From Streptomyces sp. AC550_RSS872 (GTDB lineage: Bacteria; Actinomycetota; Actinomycetes; Streptomycetales; Streptomycetaceae): DNA of 34,061 nucleotides. The notes beneath the pieces are model-generated. The model saw only the letters and a list, made by a program, of their open reading frames with translations. It made no database searches and had not been told where the DNA came from. Of this stretch, positions 16,758-25,159 are shown in pieces (positions within the stretch are counted from its first letter, which is position 1; every line of letters begins with the position of its first letter). The stretch covers positions 1 to 34,061 of the forward strand of contig NZ_JAGMUL010000006.1 in NCBI RefSeq assembly GCF_019049285.1, written 5' to 3'. The position numbers were made by a program, and so were the translations under genes.

Positions 16758-17618
16758 TCAAAGCATCCCCTGGCCCCCGGCCGGATTGAGGCCGACCACG
16801 ACATGGGCGTACAGCTCCTCGGAGACGTTCAGACGCGCCGACAGCCCGCTGCGGGTGAAGGCGTCCAGGGCCGTCGGTGCCTGGCGTTCGCTCGTCTCGA
16901 CCAGCAGGCAGCCACCGGGGGCCAGCCACCGCGGAGCCTCGTCGGCGACCCGGCGCAGGACGTCGAGTCCGTCCGGGCCGCCGTCGAGGGCGACACGCGG
17001 CTCGTGGTCGCGGGCCTCCGCGGGCAGGAGCCCGACTTCGTCGCTGGGTACGTACGGCACGTTCGCCGCGAGGATGCCGACGCGGCCGCGCAGCCTGCCG
17101 GGCAGCGCCTCGAACAGGTCACCCGCGTGCACCTGACCGCCGAAGGGCCCCACATTACGGCGGGCGCAGCGCACCGCCGCCGGGTCGATGTCGGCGGAGT
17201 GCAGCTCGACGCGGCCGAGTGCGGCGGCCACTGCGGCACCGACGGCGCCCGAACCGCAGCACAGGTCCACGACCACGGACGCGTCCGGGGCATGGGCGAG
17301 TGCCTGCTCGACCAGGAACTCGGTGCGGCGGCGGGGCACGAAGACCCCGGGTTCCACGGTGATGCGCAGGCCGCTGAACTCGGCCCAGCCGAGGACGAGT
17401 TCGAGGGGCAGGCCGGTGACACGCCGGTCCACCATGGCGGCGAGTTCGTCCGGGGTGCCGGCGGCGGCCAGGATCAACCGGGCCTCGTCCTCGGCGAAGA
17501 CACATCCGGCGGCCCGCAGCACGGACACGACCGCGTCGGGCGTGAGCGACGAGGGCGACGATGAAGAGGGAGAGGTGGAAGACGAGGAGGAGGAAGACGA
17601 GGAGGAGAGAGGGGGCAT
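16758..17618 (-). CDS. PrmC-related N5-glutamine methyltransferase
   Basis: A 286-residue class I methyltransferase. The SAM motif is VVDLCCGSGAVGAAV, followed by an acidic residue in SADIDP. The PrmC/HemK family signature NPPY, which recognises glutamine in release factors, is here NVPY (AANVPYVPSDEV). This variant belongs to the PrmC-related group, so the substrate may differ from release factors. The annotated ATG at 17618 gives an odd N-terminus with ten consecutive serines and about 16 in the first 24 residues. Internal GTGs near the start of the VSVLRAAG segment could be the true start. A strongly structured 5' leader lies upstream (17619-17736). Confidence 0.8.
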   Translation of the reverse strand: MPPLSSSSSSSSSSTSPSSSSPSSLTPDAVVSVLRAAGCVFAEDEARLILAAAGTPDELAAMVDRRVTGLPLELVLGWAEFSGLRITVEPGVFVPRRRTEFLVEQALAHAPDASVVVDLCCGSGAVGAAVAAALGRVELHSADIDPAAVRCARRNVGPFGGQVHAGDLFEALPGRLRGRVGILAANVPYVPSDEVGLLPAEARDHEPRVALDGGPDGLDVLRRVADEAPRWLAPGGCLLVETSERQAPTALDAFTRSGLSARLNVSEELYAHVVVGLNPAGGQGML

Positions 17619-17736
17619 GGAAGCCGAGAGCCTTTCGGAAGCCGAAGGGTGCTCTCGCGGCCGCCTACTGGCGGTGATCCGCGCCGATTCGAGGTGAGAG
17701 CACCCGACCTGACACAGCGGTAATGGGTCTCACCTC
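17619..17736 (-). promoter_or_regulatory. Four-segment switch-like 5' leader of the PrmC-related gene
   Basis: On the minus strand, 5' to 3', segment 1 is GAGGTGAGA (17736-17728), segment 2 GGGTGCTCTCACCTC (17705-17691), segment 3 CGAGAGCACCC (17657-17647) and segment 4 GCTCTCG (17631-17625). Segments 1:2 pair over 9 bp, 2:3 over 10 bp and 3:4 over 7 bp, so 2:3 excludes both others. The 3:4 hairpin also has an inner TTCGG/CCGAA stem and encloses the AAAGG that precedes the ATG. A further CCGCC/GGCGG hairpin lies between segments 2 and 3. This is the topology of an attenuator or translational riboswitch. The ligand is unknown. Confidence 0.6.
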
Positions 17737-17751
17737 CTAGGACTCCAAACG

Positions 17752-17772
17752 CGGTCGGGACGGCCCCGACCG
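17752..17772. promoter_or_regulatory. Perfect 8-bp hairpin in the divergent intergenic region
   Basis: CGGTCGGG and CCCGACCG are separated by ACGGC. It lies just upstream of the leader described for the PrmC-related gene and before the promoter region of the molybdopterin oxidoreductase gene. It may be an operator or a structural element. Confidence 0.4.
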
Positions 17773-17898
17773 GACGGCAACCCTACCGCAACCGACCCGG
17801 CTCGGGGCGGGTCACCGGAGCGCGTACGGTTGAATGAACAACACAGATCACGCTCGACCCGCGGGCCGTCGCCTACGGCGGCCTGGAGGCACCCCCGT

Positions 17899-18504
17899 AT
17901 GAACGTCACCCGAGGCTTCACCGGACGCCCACGCGTCCAGAACGCCGCGCTGCCGCCCGGTCAGTACGACGCGGGCGACGACTGGCCCGTCCTGTCCGCC
18001 GAGGTCACCCCCGAGCTGACGCCCGCCGAGTGGACCTTCCGCGTCGACGGCCTGGTCGAGGAGCCGCGCACCTGGAGCTGGGAGCAGGCACACGAGCTGC
18101 CGTCGTCGGTGTACGAGGGCGACATCCACTGTGTGACGAGCTGGTCGAAATTCGGGGTGCGGTTCGGGGGCGTCTCGCTGGACAGCTTCCTTAATGTGGT
18201 CCGGCCCCATGTGTCCGCCACACATGCCGTCGCCTACTCGCACACCGGGTACACCACCAACCTGCCGCTCGCCGACCTGACCGGTGGACGGGCCTGGATC
18301 GCCTGGGAGTTCGACGGCGAGCCCCTCGCACCGGAGCACGGGGGCCCGGCGCGGCTGCTGGTGCCGCACCTTTACTTCTGGAAGAGCGCCAAGTGGGTCG
18401 CGGGCCTGCGGATCCTCGACCGCGACGAGCCGGGGTTCTGGGAGCAGAACGGCTATCACGCCCGGGGCAACCCCTGGGAGGAGCAGCGGTACTCCGGTGA
18501 CTGA
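17899..18504 (+). CDS. Molybdopterin-dependent oxidoreductase, sulfite oxidase fold
   Basis: A 201-residue cytoplasmic protein of the sulfite oxidase/MsrP (YedY) superfamily. Cys78 in GDIHCVTSWSKF is the expected molybdenum ligand. The conserved AYSHTGYTTNLPL and PARLLVPHLYFWKSAKWV blocks, which wrap the molybdopterin, are present. There is no signal peptide and no twin arginine, unlike periplasmic MsrP. The start is the ATG at 17899 after TGGAGGC, because the protein then aligns with the family. The gene overlaps the next one, a flavin reductase, by eight bases, so the pair probably forms an NAD(P)H-driven reductase system. The physiological substrate is not readable. Confidence 0.9.
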   Translation: MNVTRGFTGRPRVQNAALPPGQYDAGDDWPVLSAEVTPELTPAEWTFRVDGLVEEPRTWSWEQAHELPSSVYEGDIHCVTSWSKFGVRFGGVSLDSFLNVVRPHVSATHAVAYSHTGYTTNLPLADLTGGRAWIAWEFDGEPLAPEHGGPARLLVPHLYFWKSAKWVAGLRILDRDEPGFWEQNGYHARGNPWEEQRYSGD

Positions 18505-19267
18505 CGTGACTGTGACCGAGGCGTTCGCGCCCCCGACCCGTTTCGCCGTACCCGGGCGGATCGCCGTCAGCAACCGTGCCGCCGCGCTGTGGCAGACCGC
18601 GACGATCACCGAGATCCGCCGCGAGACCCCGCACGCCGCCACGTTCCGGCTCGCGGTGCCGGCCTGGGCGGGCCATCTGCCGGGCCAGCACTTGATGCTG
18701 CGGCTGACCGCGGGGGACGGCTATGTGGCCCAGCGCCACTACTCGATCGCGTCCGCGCCGGACGACTCCGGGCACATCGAGCTGACCCTGGACCATGTCG
18801 AGGGCGGTGAGGTCTCCGGCTGGTTCCACACGGTGGCCAAGCCCGGTGACACGGTCGAGGTGCGCGGCCCGCTCAGCGGCTTCTTCGCCTGGCCCGGCGA
18901 CCGGCCCGCGCTGCTGGTCGGTGCGGGCTCCGGTGTCGTACCGCTGATGTCGATGGTGCGCCATCACAGGGCGCGGGGCCTGGACGTACCGCTGCGGCTG
19001 CTGGTTTCGGCGCGCAGCCCCGAGGAGCTGATCTACGCGCGGGAGTACGGCGCGGAGACGATGCCCGTGTTCACACGGAGTGCGCCGGAGGGTGTGGCCG
19101 TGGGACGTATGGCCGCCGCACATGTGGCGCCACTCCTGGCCGAGCAGCCCTCCGGTGGGTGGGAGGCCTATGTGTGCGGCTCCAACGGCTTCGCCGAGCA
19201 CGCCTCCCGTCTGCTCGTGACGGCCGGTCAGCCCGTGGACCGTATCCGGATCGAGCGCTTCGGCTGA
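18497..19267 (+). CDS. FAD/NAD(P)-binding oxidoreductase (ferredoxin reductase-type)
   Basis: A 256-residue flavin reductase without an iron-sulfur domain. The FAD-binding motif RHYSIAS (about residues 79-85) is followed by the NAD(P)-binding domain, with GAGSGVVPLMSM and the C-terminal CGSNGF. The GTG at 18497 overlaps the upstream molybdopterin gene by eight bases. GTGs at 18506 and 18512 are alternative starts. Co-translation with a sulfite oxidase-fold enzyme suggests it supplies electrons to that enzyme, which lacks a haem or membrane partner here. The C-terminus is the standard YCGS/ERFG end of this reductase family. Confidence 0.9.
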   Translation: MTDVTVTEAFAPPTRFAVPGRIAVSNRAAALWQTATITEIRRETPHAATFRLAVPAWAGHLPGQHLMLRLTAGDGYVAQRHYSIASAPDDSGHIELTLDHVEGGEVSGWFHTVAKPGDTVEVRGPLSGFFAWPGDRPALLVGAGSGVVPLMSMVRHHRARGLDVPLRLLVSARSPEELIYAREYGAETMPVFTRSAPEGVAVGRMAAAHVAPLLAEQPSGGWEAYVCGSNGFAEHASRLLVTAGQPVDRIRIERFG

Positions 19268-19346
19268 TCTTCGGTCCGAAGCGGGCGCCACGTGTTTGTC
19301 CGGGATCGTCTGGAACGATGTCCTGTGTACGGGGTACCTGGACACC

Positions 19347-19931
19347 ATGCGATACCTGGTGCGTGACCGGCACCGGCGGCGCAGTTCGCTGCGGCGCCGC
19401 TCGGATGTCGTCGAGGCGTGGACGTTGGGGGCGGTGGCCGTACTGCTCCTCGTGATGGCGCCACTGGTCGGGGTGTTCACGGCATGGCAGGCCCATGACA
19501 GTGCCCGGGCGACGGCCCAGGAACAGCGCGCCGATCGCCGGCAGATCCGGGCCGAGGTCGTCGGCAGGCTCGCCGGCACGCTCCCCATGGCTCACGGCGG
19601 ACGGCAGCCGTCCGCGAGGACGACGGTGCGCTGGGCGGAGCCGGACGGCACCGCGCGTAGGGCCACGGCGCGTGTCCCGGCCCGCACGCGGAACGGCGAA
19701 ACGGTCGACGTGTGGCTGGACTCCCGGGGCCGGATCGTGGCCCCGCCTCCGGACGACAGGGCGATCCAGCAGCACGCCATCACCATCGGTGTCTGCGCCG
19801 CGGGCGGCACCGCCGCCGTGATCCTCCTGGGCCACATGGTCGTACGCCACACCGCGATGCGCCGCCGTCTGGCCGAATGGGAACAGGAGTGGGCCGCGAC
19901 GGAGCCGGAGTGGACGGGCCGCAGGGCATGA
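19347..19931 (+). CDS. Rv1733c-family membrane protein
   Basis: A 194-residue protein with two membrane helices, near residues 27-50 (AWTLGAVAVLLLVMAPLVGV) and 148-170 (ITIGVCAAGGTAAVILLGHM). Between them lies an extracytoplasmic domain of about 95 residues containing TTVRWAEPDGTAR and the block VDVWLDSRGRIVAPP. This matches the Rv1733c family of actinobacteria, whose role is unknown (the mycobacterial member belongs to the dormancy regulon). The ATG at 19347 is preferred to an upstream in-frame ATG at 19296 because the basic cytoplasmic N-terminus then matches the family. The RBS is weak. It follows the flavin reductase by 79 bases and might be cotranscribed. Confidence 0.8.
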   Translation: MRYLVRDRHRRRSSLRRRSDVVEAWTLGAVAVLLLVMAPLVGVFTAWQAHDSARATAQEQRADRRQIRAEVVGRLAGTLPMAHGGRQPSARTTVRWAEPDGTARRATARVPARTRNGETVDVWLDSRGRIVAPPPDDRAIQQHAITIGVCAAGGTAAVILLGHMVVRHTAMRRRLAEWEQEWAATEPEWTGRRA

Positions 19932-19948
19932 CCCGGGCCCCACGGGCC

Positions 19949-20354
19949 CTACGCAGCCTCTGGCATACGGCGTGCGATCCGACCGTGCGTCCGTAGAGCG
20001 TCCGCGAGTCCCCACAGTCGGGGCTCGCCGCGGTCGATCAGGATCCGGCCGCCGACCACCGTGGTCCAGGCCCGGGCGGGGCCGCAGCGCCGCCAGGCCT
20101 CCACGGGGTCGCCGGCCCCAGCCGCGCAGGGCGACCCCGTGCAGGTCCCAGACGACCAGGGCGGCGCAGGCGCCGGGTCGCAGAGGCCGGGGATGACGAG
20201 TCGTCCGGCCGCCGAGACGGTCGTGCCGGCCCCGGGCTCGCTCCCGGCCGTGCCGACGGCGGTGACCCGATCACAGGTGATGGCGGCCAGCCGCCCGGGA
20301 TCTCCCGCTGCCGTCCACGACGAGTAGTTCGGCGTCCCTGATCAGCAGTTCCAC
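19949..20354 (-). pseudogene. Amidohydrolase (8-oxoguanine deaminase-like) relic lacking its catalytic core
   Basis: On the minus strand a GTG at 20354 opens VELLIRDAELLVVDGSGR, the N-terminal strand of amidohydrolases. A frame change follows, then DRVTAVGTAGSEP and TVSAAGRLVIPGL, which continue the N-terminal beta domain. Directly after PGL the sequence jumps to RPGACAALVVWDLHGVALRG and, after further frame changes, to AWTTVVGGRILIDRGEPRL, the C-terminal beta domain. The whole TIM barrel with its metal ligands, about 300 residues, is gone. The deletion joint is near 20195. The relic lies divergent to the CE7 esterase gene. Confidence 0.65.
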
Positions 20355-20488
20355 TGATTGGACCGTAACTTCGACGGCAGACCTACGGCGTCAAGGTAGG
20401 CGCTTGACCGGGAGAGATCTGGCGAGTCCTCCGACCTCACCCGTACGGTGTGATCATCGGCAGCAACCCTTCGAAAAGGCGGTCCTTC

Positions 20489-21457
<969 letters not shown>

Positions 21458-21549
21458 GGAACGCCGTGGGCCGGACGGCGCGCCGGCCTCGGGCGAGGTC
21501 GGCGCGTTCGGCACCTTCCACCCGGTCCGACCAGTCGGTACGTTCAGGG

Positions 21550-21581
21550 AGCCCGGACCGCGCTGTCGCGGCCCGGGCTTT
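21550..21581 (+). terminator. Rho-independent-type terminator after the CE7 esterase
   Basis: AGCCCGGACCGCG (21550-21562) pairs with CGCGGCCCGGGCT (21567-21579) over 13 positions with one mismatch, with the loop CTGT. A short TTT run overlaps and follows the stem end. It lies about 90 bases after the esterase stop and shortly before the serine hydrolase gene. Confidence 0.7.
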
Positions 21582-21606
21582 CCGGTGGAGGACGAGGGGT
21601 GGGTTC

Positions 21607-22770
21607 ATGACGGAGCACGAGGCAGAGGTGCACGGGCACTGCGATCCGCGGTTCGCGGCGGTGCGGACGGCGTTCGAGGCGAACTTCCGGGAGCGCGGGG
21701 AGCTGGGGGCGGCCGTCGCGGTCAGGGTCGGCGGTGAGACCGTGGTGGACCTGTGGGGCGGGTGGGCGGACGCGGCGCGCGGCCGCCCGTGGCAGCGGGA
21801 CACGCTGGTCAACGTGTGGTCGACGACCAAGGGTCCGACGGCCCTGTGCGCGCACGTCCTCGCCGATCGGGGGCTGCTCGACCTGGACGCGCCGGTGGCC
21901 GCGTACTGGCCGGAGTTCGCCGCGGCGGGCAAGGAGCAGATCCTCGTACGGCATCTGCTGTCGCACCGCGCCGGTCTGTCCGGCCTGCGGGAGCCGCACT
22001 CGCTCCAGCAGCTCTGCGACTGGGAGTTGACGACCCAGCGACTGGCGGCGATGGAGCCGTGGTGGGCGCCGGGGACGCAGTCCGGGTACCACGCGCTCAC
22101 GTACGGATTCCTGGTCGGGGAGGTCGTACGGCGGGTGTCCGGGCTGCTGCCCGGGGCTTTCCTGGAGCGGGAGGTGACCGGGCCGCTCGGGATCGACTTC
22201 GCGATCGGGCTGCCGCAGAAGGAGTCCGGGCGGGCCGCAGAGCTGGTGCCGCCGGTCGCGCCGAGCAGCGAACAGAAGGCGATCTTCAGCCAGTTGGCGC
22301 CCGCCGCCCTGGCCGCGCTGGCCAACCCCGCGGTGGGGGCGGAGGAGGCCAACTCGCCCGAGTGGCGGGCCGCCGAGATCCCCGCCGCCAACGGCCACGG
22401 CACCGCACGAGCGGTCGCCGCGCTGTACGGGATCTTCGCGGGCCGCGGGACGTACGACGGCCACCGCGTCCTGTCCCCCGAGGCCGCCGAGCGGGTGCGC
22501 GAGGGGCAGGGCAGCTGTCGCGATCTGGTGCTCGGGGCCGGGTTCGAGAGCGAGACCGAGGTTGGGCTCGGCCTGTGGCTGAGCGGGGCGAACGGTTCGT
22601 ACGGACCCAACCCGCGGGCTTTCGGACACGACGGCTTCGGCGGCTCGTGCGGTCTGGCCGATCCGGAGGCCGGGGTGTCGCTGGGCTATGCGATGAACCG
22701 GATGGGGCCTCATATAGCCGACGACCCGAGGAAGATGGCGCTGATCGACGCCTTGTACGGCGCTCTGTGA
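21607..22770 (+). CDS. Serine hydrolase, class C beta-lactamase / EstB-like family
   Basis: A 387-residue protein of the serine beta-lactamase-like superfamily. The SxxK catalytic pair is STTK (Ser72, Lys75). The second motif YxN is replaced by YHA in SGYHALTYG, as in EstB-type esterases, and the KTG-like third motif region is GHDGFGGS. The protein has no signal peptide, so it is a cytoplasmic esterase or lactonase rather than a secreted beta-lactamase. The ATG at 21607 is preceded by GGAGGACGAGGGG. It follows a terminator and precedes a GntR regulator gene on the same strand, with 130 bases between them. The natural substrate is not readable. Confidence 0.88.
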   Translation: MTEHEAEVHGHCDPRFAAVRTAFEANFRERGELGAAVAVRVGGETVVDLWGGWADAARGRPWQRDTLVNVWSTTKGPTALCAHVLADRGLLDLDAPVAAYWPEFAAAGKEQILVRHLLSHRAGLSGLREPHSLQQLCDWELTTQRLAAMEPWWAPGTQSGYHALTYGFLVGEVVRRVSGLLPGAFLEREVTGPLGIDFAIGLPQKESGRAAELVPPVAPSSEQKAIFSQLAPAALAALANPAVGAEEANSPEWRAAEIPAANGHGTARAVAALYGIFAGRGTYDGHRVLSPEAAERVREGQGSCRDLVLGAGFESETEVGLGLWLSGANGSYGPNPRAFGHDGFGGSCGLADPEAGVSLGYAMNRMGPHIADDPRKMALIDALYGAL

Positions 22771-22823
22771 GCGCCGGTTCACGCGGGTCGTTTCGGCCGA
22801 AGTGACAGACCACTCTTCCCTTC

Positions 22824-22835
22824 TGGTTTAGACCA
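22824..22835. promoter_or_regulatory. HutC-type GntR operator upstream of the GntR gene
   Basis: TGGTTTAGACCA contains the HutC-subfamily consensus GT-N-TA-N-AC (GTTTAGAC) and is palindromic except for one central pair. It matches the DasR core at 11 of 12 bases. It lies 65 bases upstream of a HutC-type regulator gene, so autoregulation is likely. Confidence 0.6.
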
Positions 22836-22900
22836 ATGCTTGGATCTGGTGGCGCAACGAACCCGCATGGCTACGACACGTCACCATCAGGAGGCGCGGC

Positions 22901-23644
22901 ATGGTCCGCACCACCCCGCACGACCGCCCGCTCACCGAAGCGCAGCCGCTGTACTGGAGGATCGCCACCCGACTGCTCGGCGAGCTGCGCGACGGCAGGA
23001 TCCCGCCCGGTGAACGGCTGCCGGCGGAACGGCAGTTGGCGCTCCACTTCGGAGTGAGCCGGGAGACCGTACGGCAGGCCCTGGAGGTGCTGCGCCACAG
23101 CGGCCTGGTCACCACCGACCGGCGGGGCAGTCATGCCACGCTGTCCGGTCCGCCGGTCGAGACCCCCTCGACGCTCACCTTCCCGGTCGGCGCCCGGTCC
23201 ACGGCACCGGGCGCGGTGGACCGGGCGACGGTCGCCTGGGAGACTCCCCCGCCGGAGCACTCCGAGGCCCTGGGGATGGCCCCGCACCGACCGACGCTGG
23301 TGCACCGCTACGAGTCCGCGGGCACCGACGGACACGGCCGGCGGACCGCCGTGACGTCGTTCTCCGCGGTGGCGCTCGCCGAGGTGGCGGAGCTGGCGCG
23401 CTGCCGCGACCGCGCCGACGGCACCGGGTCGGCCGAGCTGCGCCGCGCCTACGACTGGATGCGCCGGGCGGGCCTCACCCTGCACCACCGCGACGCCATC
23501 ACCCGGCTCCCCGGTGTGCCTTCGGTGCGGGTCACCCGGCGCGTGCACGATCAGTACGCCCGCCCCCTGGAGATCACGGACCTCGTCATGGACGCCCAAC
23601 AGGACGCCCTGGTCTACGAGTTCACGCTGCCGGCGGCGGGCTGA
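22901..23644 (+). CDS. GntR-family transcriptional regulator, HutC type
   Basis: A 247-residue regulator. The N-terminal winged helix (about residues 15-80) shows the GntR signature RIPPGERLPAERQLALHFGV followed by SRETVRQALEVL. The C-terminal UTRA ligand-binding domain of HutC-type members follows (about residues 90-240, ending LEITDLVMDAQQDALVYEF). Such proteins are usually repressors released by a sugar phosphate or small acid. The ATG at 22901 follows GGAGGCGCGGC. A matching operator lies just upstream, and possible targets are the gene itself and the adjacent serine hydrolase. The 3' end overlaps a convergent thioesterase relic by 31 bases. Confidence 0.9.
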   Translation: MVRTTPHDRPLTEAQPLYWRIATRLLGELRDGRIPPGERLPAERQLALHFGVSRETVRQALEVLRHSGLVTTDRRGSHATLSGPPVETPSTLTFPVGARSTAPGAVDRATVAWETPPPEHSEALGMAPHRPTLVHRYESAGTDGHGRRTAVTSFSAVALAEVAELARCRDRADGTGSAELRRAYDWMRRAGLTLHHRDAITRLPGVPSVRVTRRVHDQYARPLEITDLVMDAQQDALVYEFTLPAAG

Positions 23645-24398
23645 GCGCGCACGACCCGCGCCTGCCGGGCCAGTGCCGGCAACCGGCCGTCCGCCGACCA
23701 GACCGCGCTGTCGTCGACCGCCCAGCCGCCGCCCGCCTGCTCGGTACGGATCCGGACGAGGGCCCAGCCTTCGTGGGCACCGTCGTCGAAGGCGTCGGTG
23801 AGATGGACGGTGAGTTCCGCGGTGGGCACCGGGCGCGGGGTGCGCCAGCGGGCGTAGAGGGCGGGCGGCGGGACGCCGGTGAGGGTGACGGCCGCCGGGG
23901 CGTCGAGGACGCGGCCGCCCAGGAAGCGGATCCATGCCGTCAGTTCGGCCTTGTCGCCTCCGGTGAGCGGGAGGTCGCCGGAGGCGGGACGGATCTCCAA
24001 CTGACCTGCGAAGGGCGACAGTTCGGCCGGGAGATCCAGGCGACGGCAGTCGTGGGGTCCCGGCACGCGCGGGAGCGGGCTTCCCTCGTACGACGACCCC
24101 GAACGCCGTGAGCCGAACAATGCCGAGCCGTGGATGACCTTTACGCCGTTCTGGTGGCCGGTGAACACGCAGCTCGCCGTGCGCCGGCCGACGGCGGGCG
24201 CCGCGCCGGAGAAGTGGAGCGGGCTGCCGTCGACCGGCGCGCCAGATAGTGCGTGCTCAGCGTGCGGACCGGGTGGGCGCCGCCGGTGAAACGGTCACGT
24301 ACGGCGGCCAGGGCGAGGGCGGCCACATGCCCGCCGTGCGCTCCCTCCCAGGACCACCACCCGGGGTCGATACGAGTTTGAAAAGCAAACCCTCTCAC
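23614..24398 (-). pseudogene. Acyl-CoA thioesterase-like gene with a single-base frameshift
   Basis: The N-terminal frame (from GTG 24398) reads FQTRIDPGWWSWEGAHGGHV and VRTLSTHYLAR, typical of TesB-like double hotdog thioesterases. It then loses sense. A second frame continues seamlessly with PVDGSPLHFSGAAPAVGRRT, then VFTGHQNGVKVIHG and the C-terminal hotdog ending near AVWSADGRLPALARQARV. Adding one base in the GCGCGCC run near 24240 would restore a protein of about 260 residues. This is either a genuine recent frameshift or a sequencing error in a G/C run. The gene is third in an operon with padR and a methyltransferase, 26 bases after the latter, and its product would hydrolyse acyl-CoA. 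Confidence 0.7.
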
Positions 24399-24424
24399 GC
24401 CGACGAGTCCGAAATTCCAACCAC

Positions 24425-25159
24425 CTAGTCAGGGCGGCGAGCCACCACCATCCGTACCCGCGGGCTTCCGTCCGCCCGCCGCCCGAACTCCGACACGACC
24501 CCGAGTTCCACCCGGAAGCCGGCCCGTTCCAGCTCGGCACGGACCTCACCGAGCCGGAAGGCCCGGTAGTACATGACGAAGGGCGGCCGCCACACGGCGT
24601 TGCGCACCCGCATCACCGCGTCGAAGCCGAGCAGCATCCAGTACGCGGGGGACGTGGGGCGGGGCGGGGCCACGACCGGGAAGGCGAAGGTTCCGCCGGG
24701 CCGCAGCACGGAGTGGACCTGGGCGAACAGGCCCGGCAGCTCACGGGGAAGGAAGTGACCGAACGCCCCGAAGCTGACCACGAGGTCGAAGGCGGCGGTG
24801 AACGGCAGAGCACGGGCGTCCGCCCGCACCCACTCGACGCGCGCACCCTTGGCCGTCACCTGACTCCGGGCGACCTCGAGCATGCCGGCGCTGAAGTCGA
24901 GGCCGGTGACGCTGCGCCGGCACACCTCGGACAGCACTTCCACACCCGCACCCGTCCCGCAGCACAGGTCGAGGCCGTCGTCGTACGGGCCGATCCGGTC
25001 GAGCGCCGTCGCGACGGCGGTGAGTACCGACTCCGGCGTACGGAACGGTGTGTGGTCGAACTTCGGGGCGAGCAGGTCGTATCCGCGCTCGACGGACGAC
25101 AGGGCCTGGACGGCGAGTTCACGCAGGGAGGGGCCCTCAGGGCTGAACATCCGGCTCAC
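24425..25159 (-). CDS. SAM-dependent methyltransferase (class I, Methyltransf_11 type)
   Basis: A 244-residue class I methyltransferase. The SAM-binding motif is LDLCCGTGAGVEVL, followed by GLDFSAGMLEVAR (the acidic residue for the ribose) and VRADARALPF. Later, VVSFGAFGHF and LRPGGTFAF are the usual motifs IV and VI of small-molecule methyltransferases. The GTG at 25159 overlaps the padR stop by four bases (GTGA), so the gene is translationally coupled to padR. An ATG at 25150 is an alternative start. Nothing in the sequence fixes the substrate. The regulator-methyltransferase-thioesterase order suggests a small detoxification or lipid-modification operon. Confidence 0.88.
   Translation of the reverse strand: MSRMFSPEGPSLRELAVQALSSVERGYDLLAPKFDHTPFRTPESVLTAVATALDRIGPYDDGLDLCCGTGAGVEVLSEVCRRSVTGLDFSAGMLEVARSQVTAKGARVEWVRADARALPFTAAFDLVVSFGAFGHFLPRELPGLFAQVHSVLRPGGTFAFPVVAPPRPTSPAYWMLLGFDAVMRVRNAVWRPPFVMYYRAFRLGEVRAELERAGFRVELGVVSEFGRRADGSPRVRMVVARRPD

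Noticed and set aside
14345..16804. An 819-codon open frame antisense to the PAS-GAF phosphatase
   Set aside because: It is the usual long antisense frame of a high-GC gene. Its product is low in hydrophobic order and has no domain, while the plus-strand frame has complete PAS, GAF and PP2C motifs.
17690..17740. Resemblance of GGTGAGAGCACCC...GACCTGA...GGTAATG to a thiamine pyrophosphate riboswitch on the plus strand
   Set aside because: Only the CTGA and GGTAATG fragments are similar. The conserved second half of the TPP element is absent, and the gene downstream on that strand has its own likely promoter after this region. The pairing analysis fits a minus-strand leader better.
17690..17898. 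A molybdenum-cofactor riboswitch in front of the molybdopterin oxidoreductase
   Set aside because: I could not match the known motif, and the structured part lies upstream of the apparent promoter for that gene.
18497..19931. A membrane subunit (MsrQ-like) for the molybdopterin enzyme
   Set aside because: The membrane protein downstream is of the Rv1733c type, with two helices and no haem-ligand pattern.
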